From NCBI RefSeq assembly GCF_012035195.1, contig NZ_JAAVJH010000014.1:1-64000 (forward strand): a stretch of DNA of 64,000 bases. Direction: 5' to 3'. This DNA comes from Sphingomonas corticis (GTDB lineage: Bacteria; Pseudomonadota; Alphaproteobacteria; Sphingomonadales; Sphingomonadaceae). Position 1 is the stretch's first letter, and every line of letters starts with the position of its first letter. A program made the translations under genes and the position numbers. The notes under the pieces were generated by a model. That model did no database searches and was not told the DNA's origin. It worked only from the letters and a program-made list of their open reading frames with translations. Positions 62,679 through 64,000 of the stretch are shown here, piece by piece.

Positions 62679-63323
62679 ATGTCCGTCATGTCCCGCCCCC
62701 TCCCCCTCCTGCTCGCACTGCTGCCCCTGGCCGCGTGCGGCACCGCCAACCGCGGGCTCGAATCTGTCCACCAGCCGGTGGTCCAGCGCAGCGACTATGC
62801 CATCGACGTCGCCGCAGGACCGGCCGGCCTCGCTCCCGGCGAGCAGCAGCGGCTGGGCGGTTGGATGGACGCGATGCGACTCTCCTACGGCGACAGCGTC
62901 GCGATCGACGATCCCAACGGCCTCGCCCGTGCCGCGCACGAGGACGTGCAGGCGGTGGCGGCGCGCTACGGCCTGCTGGTCGCCGACGCCGCGCCCGTCA
63001 CCGGGGCGCCGGTGGCGCCCGGAACGGTGCGCGTCGTCGTCAGCCGCACCCGCGCCAGCGTGCCCGGCTGCCCCGACCACAGCCGCATGAACGATCCCAA
63101 CTTCGACGCGCACACCGGCTCCGACTATGGCTGCGCGACCAACACCAACCTGGCCGCGATGATCGCGAACCCCGCCGACCTGGTGCGCGGCGCGCCCGGC
63201 GTCCCGGGATACGAGAACGAAACCGCCGCGCGCGCGATCGGCACGCTGCGGGCGGCCAAGCCGACCGGTGAGGGCGGCGGCTGGCTGAAGGGCAAGGGCG
63301 AGAGCGCGGGAGGCAAGCAGTGA
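62679..63323 (+). CDS. cpaD: Flp pilus lipoprotein CpaD
   Basis: 214 residues. The signal peptide (RPLPLLLALLPLAAC) ends in the lipobox LAAC. The CpaD domain is seen in VRVVVSRTRASVPGCPDHSRM and GSDYGCATNTNLAAMIANPADL, with its conserved cysteines. It supports secretin assembly. The ribosome site is AGAGGA. cpaE overlaps its stop (GTGA). Confidence 0.93.
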   Translation: MSVMSRPLPLLLALLPLAACGTANRGLESVHQPVVQRSDYAIDVAAGPAGLAPGEQQRLGGWMDAMRLSYGDSVAIDDPNGLARAAHEDVQAVAARYGLLVADAAPVTGAPVAPGTVRVVVSRTRASVPGCPDHSRMNDPNFDAHTGSDYGCATNTNLAAMIANPADLVRGAPGVPGYENETAARAIGTLRAAKPTGEGGGWLKGKGESAGGKQ

Positions 63324-64000
63324 ACGCACCCTGGAAAGCCGGCGCGGGCACGCGCGCGCCGTTCCTCGCCTTCACCTGCGACGACGCGTCGGCGGACGCG
63401 GTCCGGCCGATCGCGTCGGAAATGGGCTGGTCGCCGGAGAACGTGTACAAGGGCGGGCTGCGCAACGCGGTGCAGACGCTGTCCGTCTCCTCCTCGCCGC
63501 ACATCCTGTTCGTCGACCTGGCCGAATCGGGCGACCCGCTGACCGACATCAACGGCCTGGCCGAGGTGTGCGAGCCCGGGACGATCGTGATCGCCGCGGG
63601 GCAGGTGAACGACGTGCGCCTGTACCGCGACCTGATCGCGAGCGGGATCCAGGACTATCTCCTCAAGCCCTTCAATCCCGACGTGCTGCGCGATGCCTTT
63701 GCGCAGGCGCAGGCGATCCTCAGCACGCCGAAGCTGGCCGACACCAGCGGCGACCGGCCGCATTGCGCGACCGCGGTGATCGGCGTGCGCGGCGGCGCGG
63801 GAGCATCGACGATCGCGACCTCGCTCGCGTGGCTGATGAGCGACCGGGAGGGCCGCTCCACCGCGCTGCTCGACCTCGACGTCCATTTCGGCACCGGCGC
63901 GCTAGCGCTGGACCTGGAGCCGGGCCGCGGGCTGACCGACGCGATCGAGAACCCGAGCCGGATCGATGGCCTGTTCCTCGAGCGCGCGATGGTGAAGGCG
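63320..64000 (+). CDS. cpaE: CpaE/TadZ pilus-localisation ATPase, N-terminal part (partial)
   Basis: 227 residues are visible before the right edge. The N-terminal half (about 1-135) is a receiver-like domain without clear phosphorylation residues (ILFVDLAESGDPLTDINGLA, QDYLLKPF). The ParA/MinD-like ATPase begins with the deviant Walker A RGGAGASTIATSLAWL and continues DLDVHFGTGALALDLEPGRG. It should place the pilus machinery at the pole. The remaining genes of the locus lie outside. Confidence 0.93.
   Translation, partial: MNAPWKAGAGTRAPFLAFTCDDASADAVRPIASEMGWSPENVYKGGLRNAVQTLSVSSSPHILFVDLAESGDPLTDINGLAEVCEPGTIVIAAGQVNDVRLYRDLIASGIQDYLLKPFNPDVLRDAFAQAQAILSTPKLADTSGDRPHCATAVIGVRGGAGASTIATSLAWLMSDREGRSTALLDLDVHFGTGALALDLEPGRGLTDAIENPSRIDGLFLERAMVKA

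Noticed and set aside
1..64000. tRNA, rRNA or CRISPR arrays
   Set aside because: No cloverleaf-like sequence, rRNA segment or regularly spaced direct repeats were recognised by eye; the dispersed palindromes are not spacer-separated arrays.

Overview
The window is GC-rich, densely coded DNA of an alphaproteobacterium. The best guess is a Sphingomonas-like member of the Sphingomonadales. The basis is the family mix: SciP, the CtrA inhibitor; a Cpa/Tad pilus locus; a Caulobacter-type TonB receptor; a DUF2794 protein; intracellular PHB depolymerase; EcfG-type promoter motifs; and dispersed palindromic repeats. No rRNA, tRNA, CRISPR array, prophage or plasmid functions were seen. Most of the window looks like ordinary chromosome, with one insertion sequence cut by the left edge.

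Layout. 1-0.6 kb: end of an IS5-type element lying directly against a glycine-zipper protein gene. 0.6-12 kb: putA, a MaoC dehydratase and thiolase pair, a stress-type flavin-split-barrel protein, an esterase and cupin pair, PHB depolymerase beside a GGDEF/EAL protein, and a MarR-ROK kinase pair. 12-17 kb: an Mla-type phospholipid transport operon (STAS-MlaE, ATPase, MCE protein, lipoprotein) and a DUF445 protein. 17-22 kb: an RND efflux pump and a SIMPL protein. 22-28 kb: a YeaQ-type membrane protein, sciP, mnmA with a small UVR-motif protein, secreted hypotheticals, and a pdxH-CDF-phzF operon. 28-36 kb: a frameshifted TonB receptor with a LacI-like operator, then the ku-ligD end-joining pair, whose ligD carries an in-frame palindromic repeat. 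35-41 kb: cysE, a TSUP permease, oxyR, an archaeal/eukaryotic-type proS and an EamA permease. 41-44 kb: a PepSY-DUF2271-DUF4198-ApbE cluster that reads as an extracytoplasmic flavinylation module. 44-49 kb: uvrB, a TonB-domain protein, an EcfG-type PRC-barrel operon, and a stand-alone small transcript with an extreme Shine-Dalgarno sequence. 49-54 kb: the glycine cleavage operon gcvT-gcvH-gcvPA-gcvPB behind a tandem glycine riboswitch. 54-59 kb: a lipoprotein, ispH-thrB-rnhA, a DAO-family oxidoreductase and a hydrolase. 59-64 kb: the cpaA-B-C-D-E genes of a Flp/Tad pilus, with cpaE cut by the right edge.

Genes are packed into short operons with TGATG, ATGA or GTGA junctions, so translational coupling is the rule. 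Several families of palindromic repeats sit between genes, mostly at convergent ends or inside operons. The most unusual points are the repeat inside ligD, the flavin-transfer cluster with an ApbE-type acceptor motif in DUF2271, and the small transcript at 48.6 kb.
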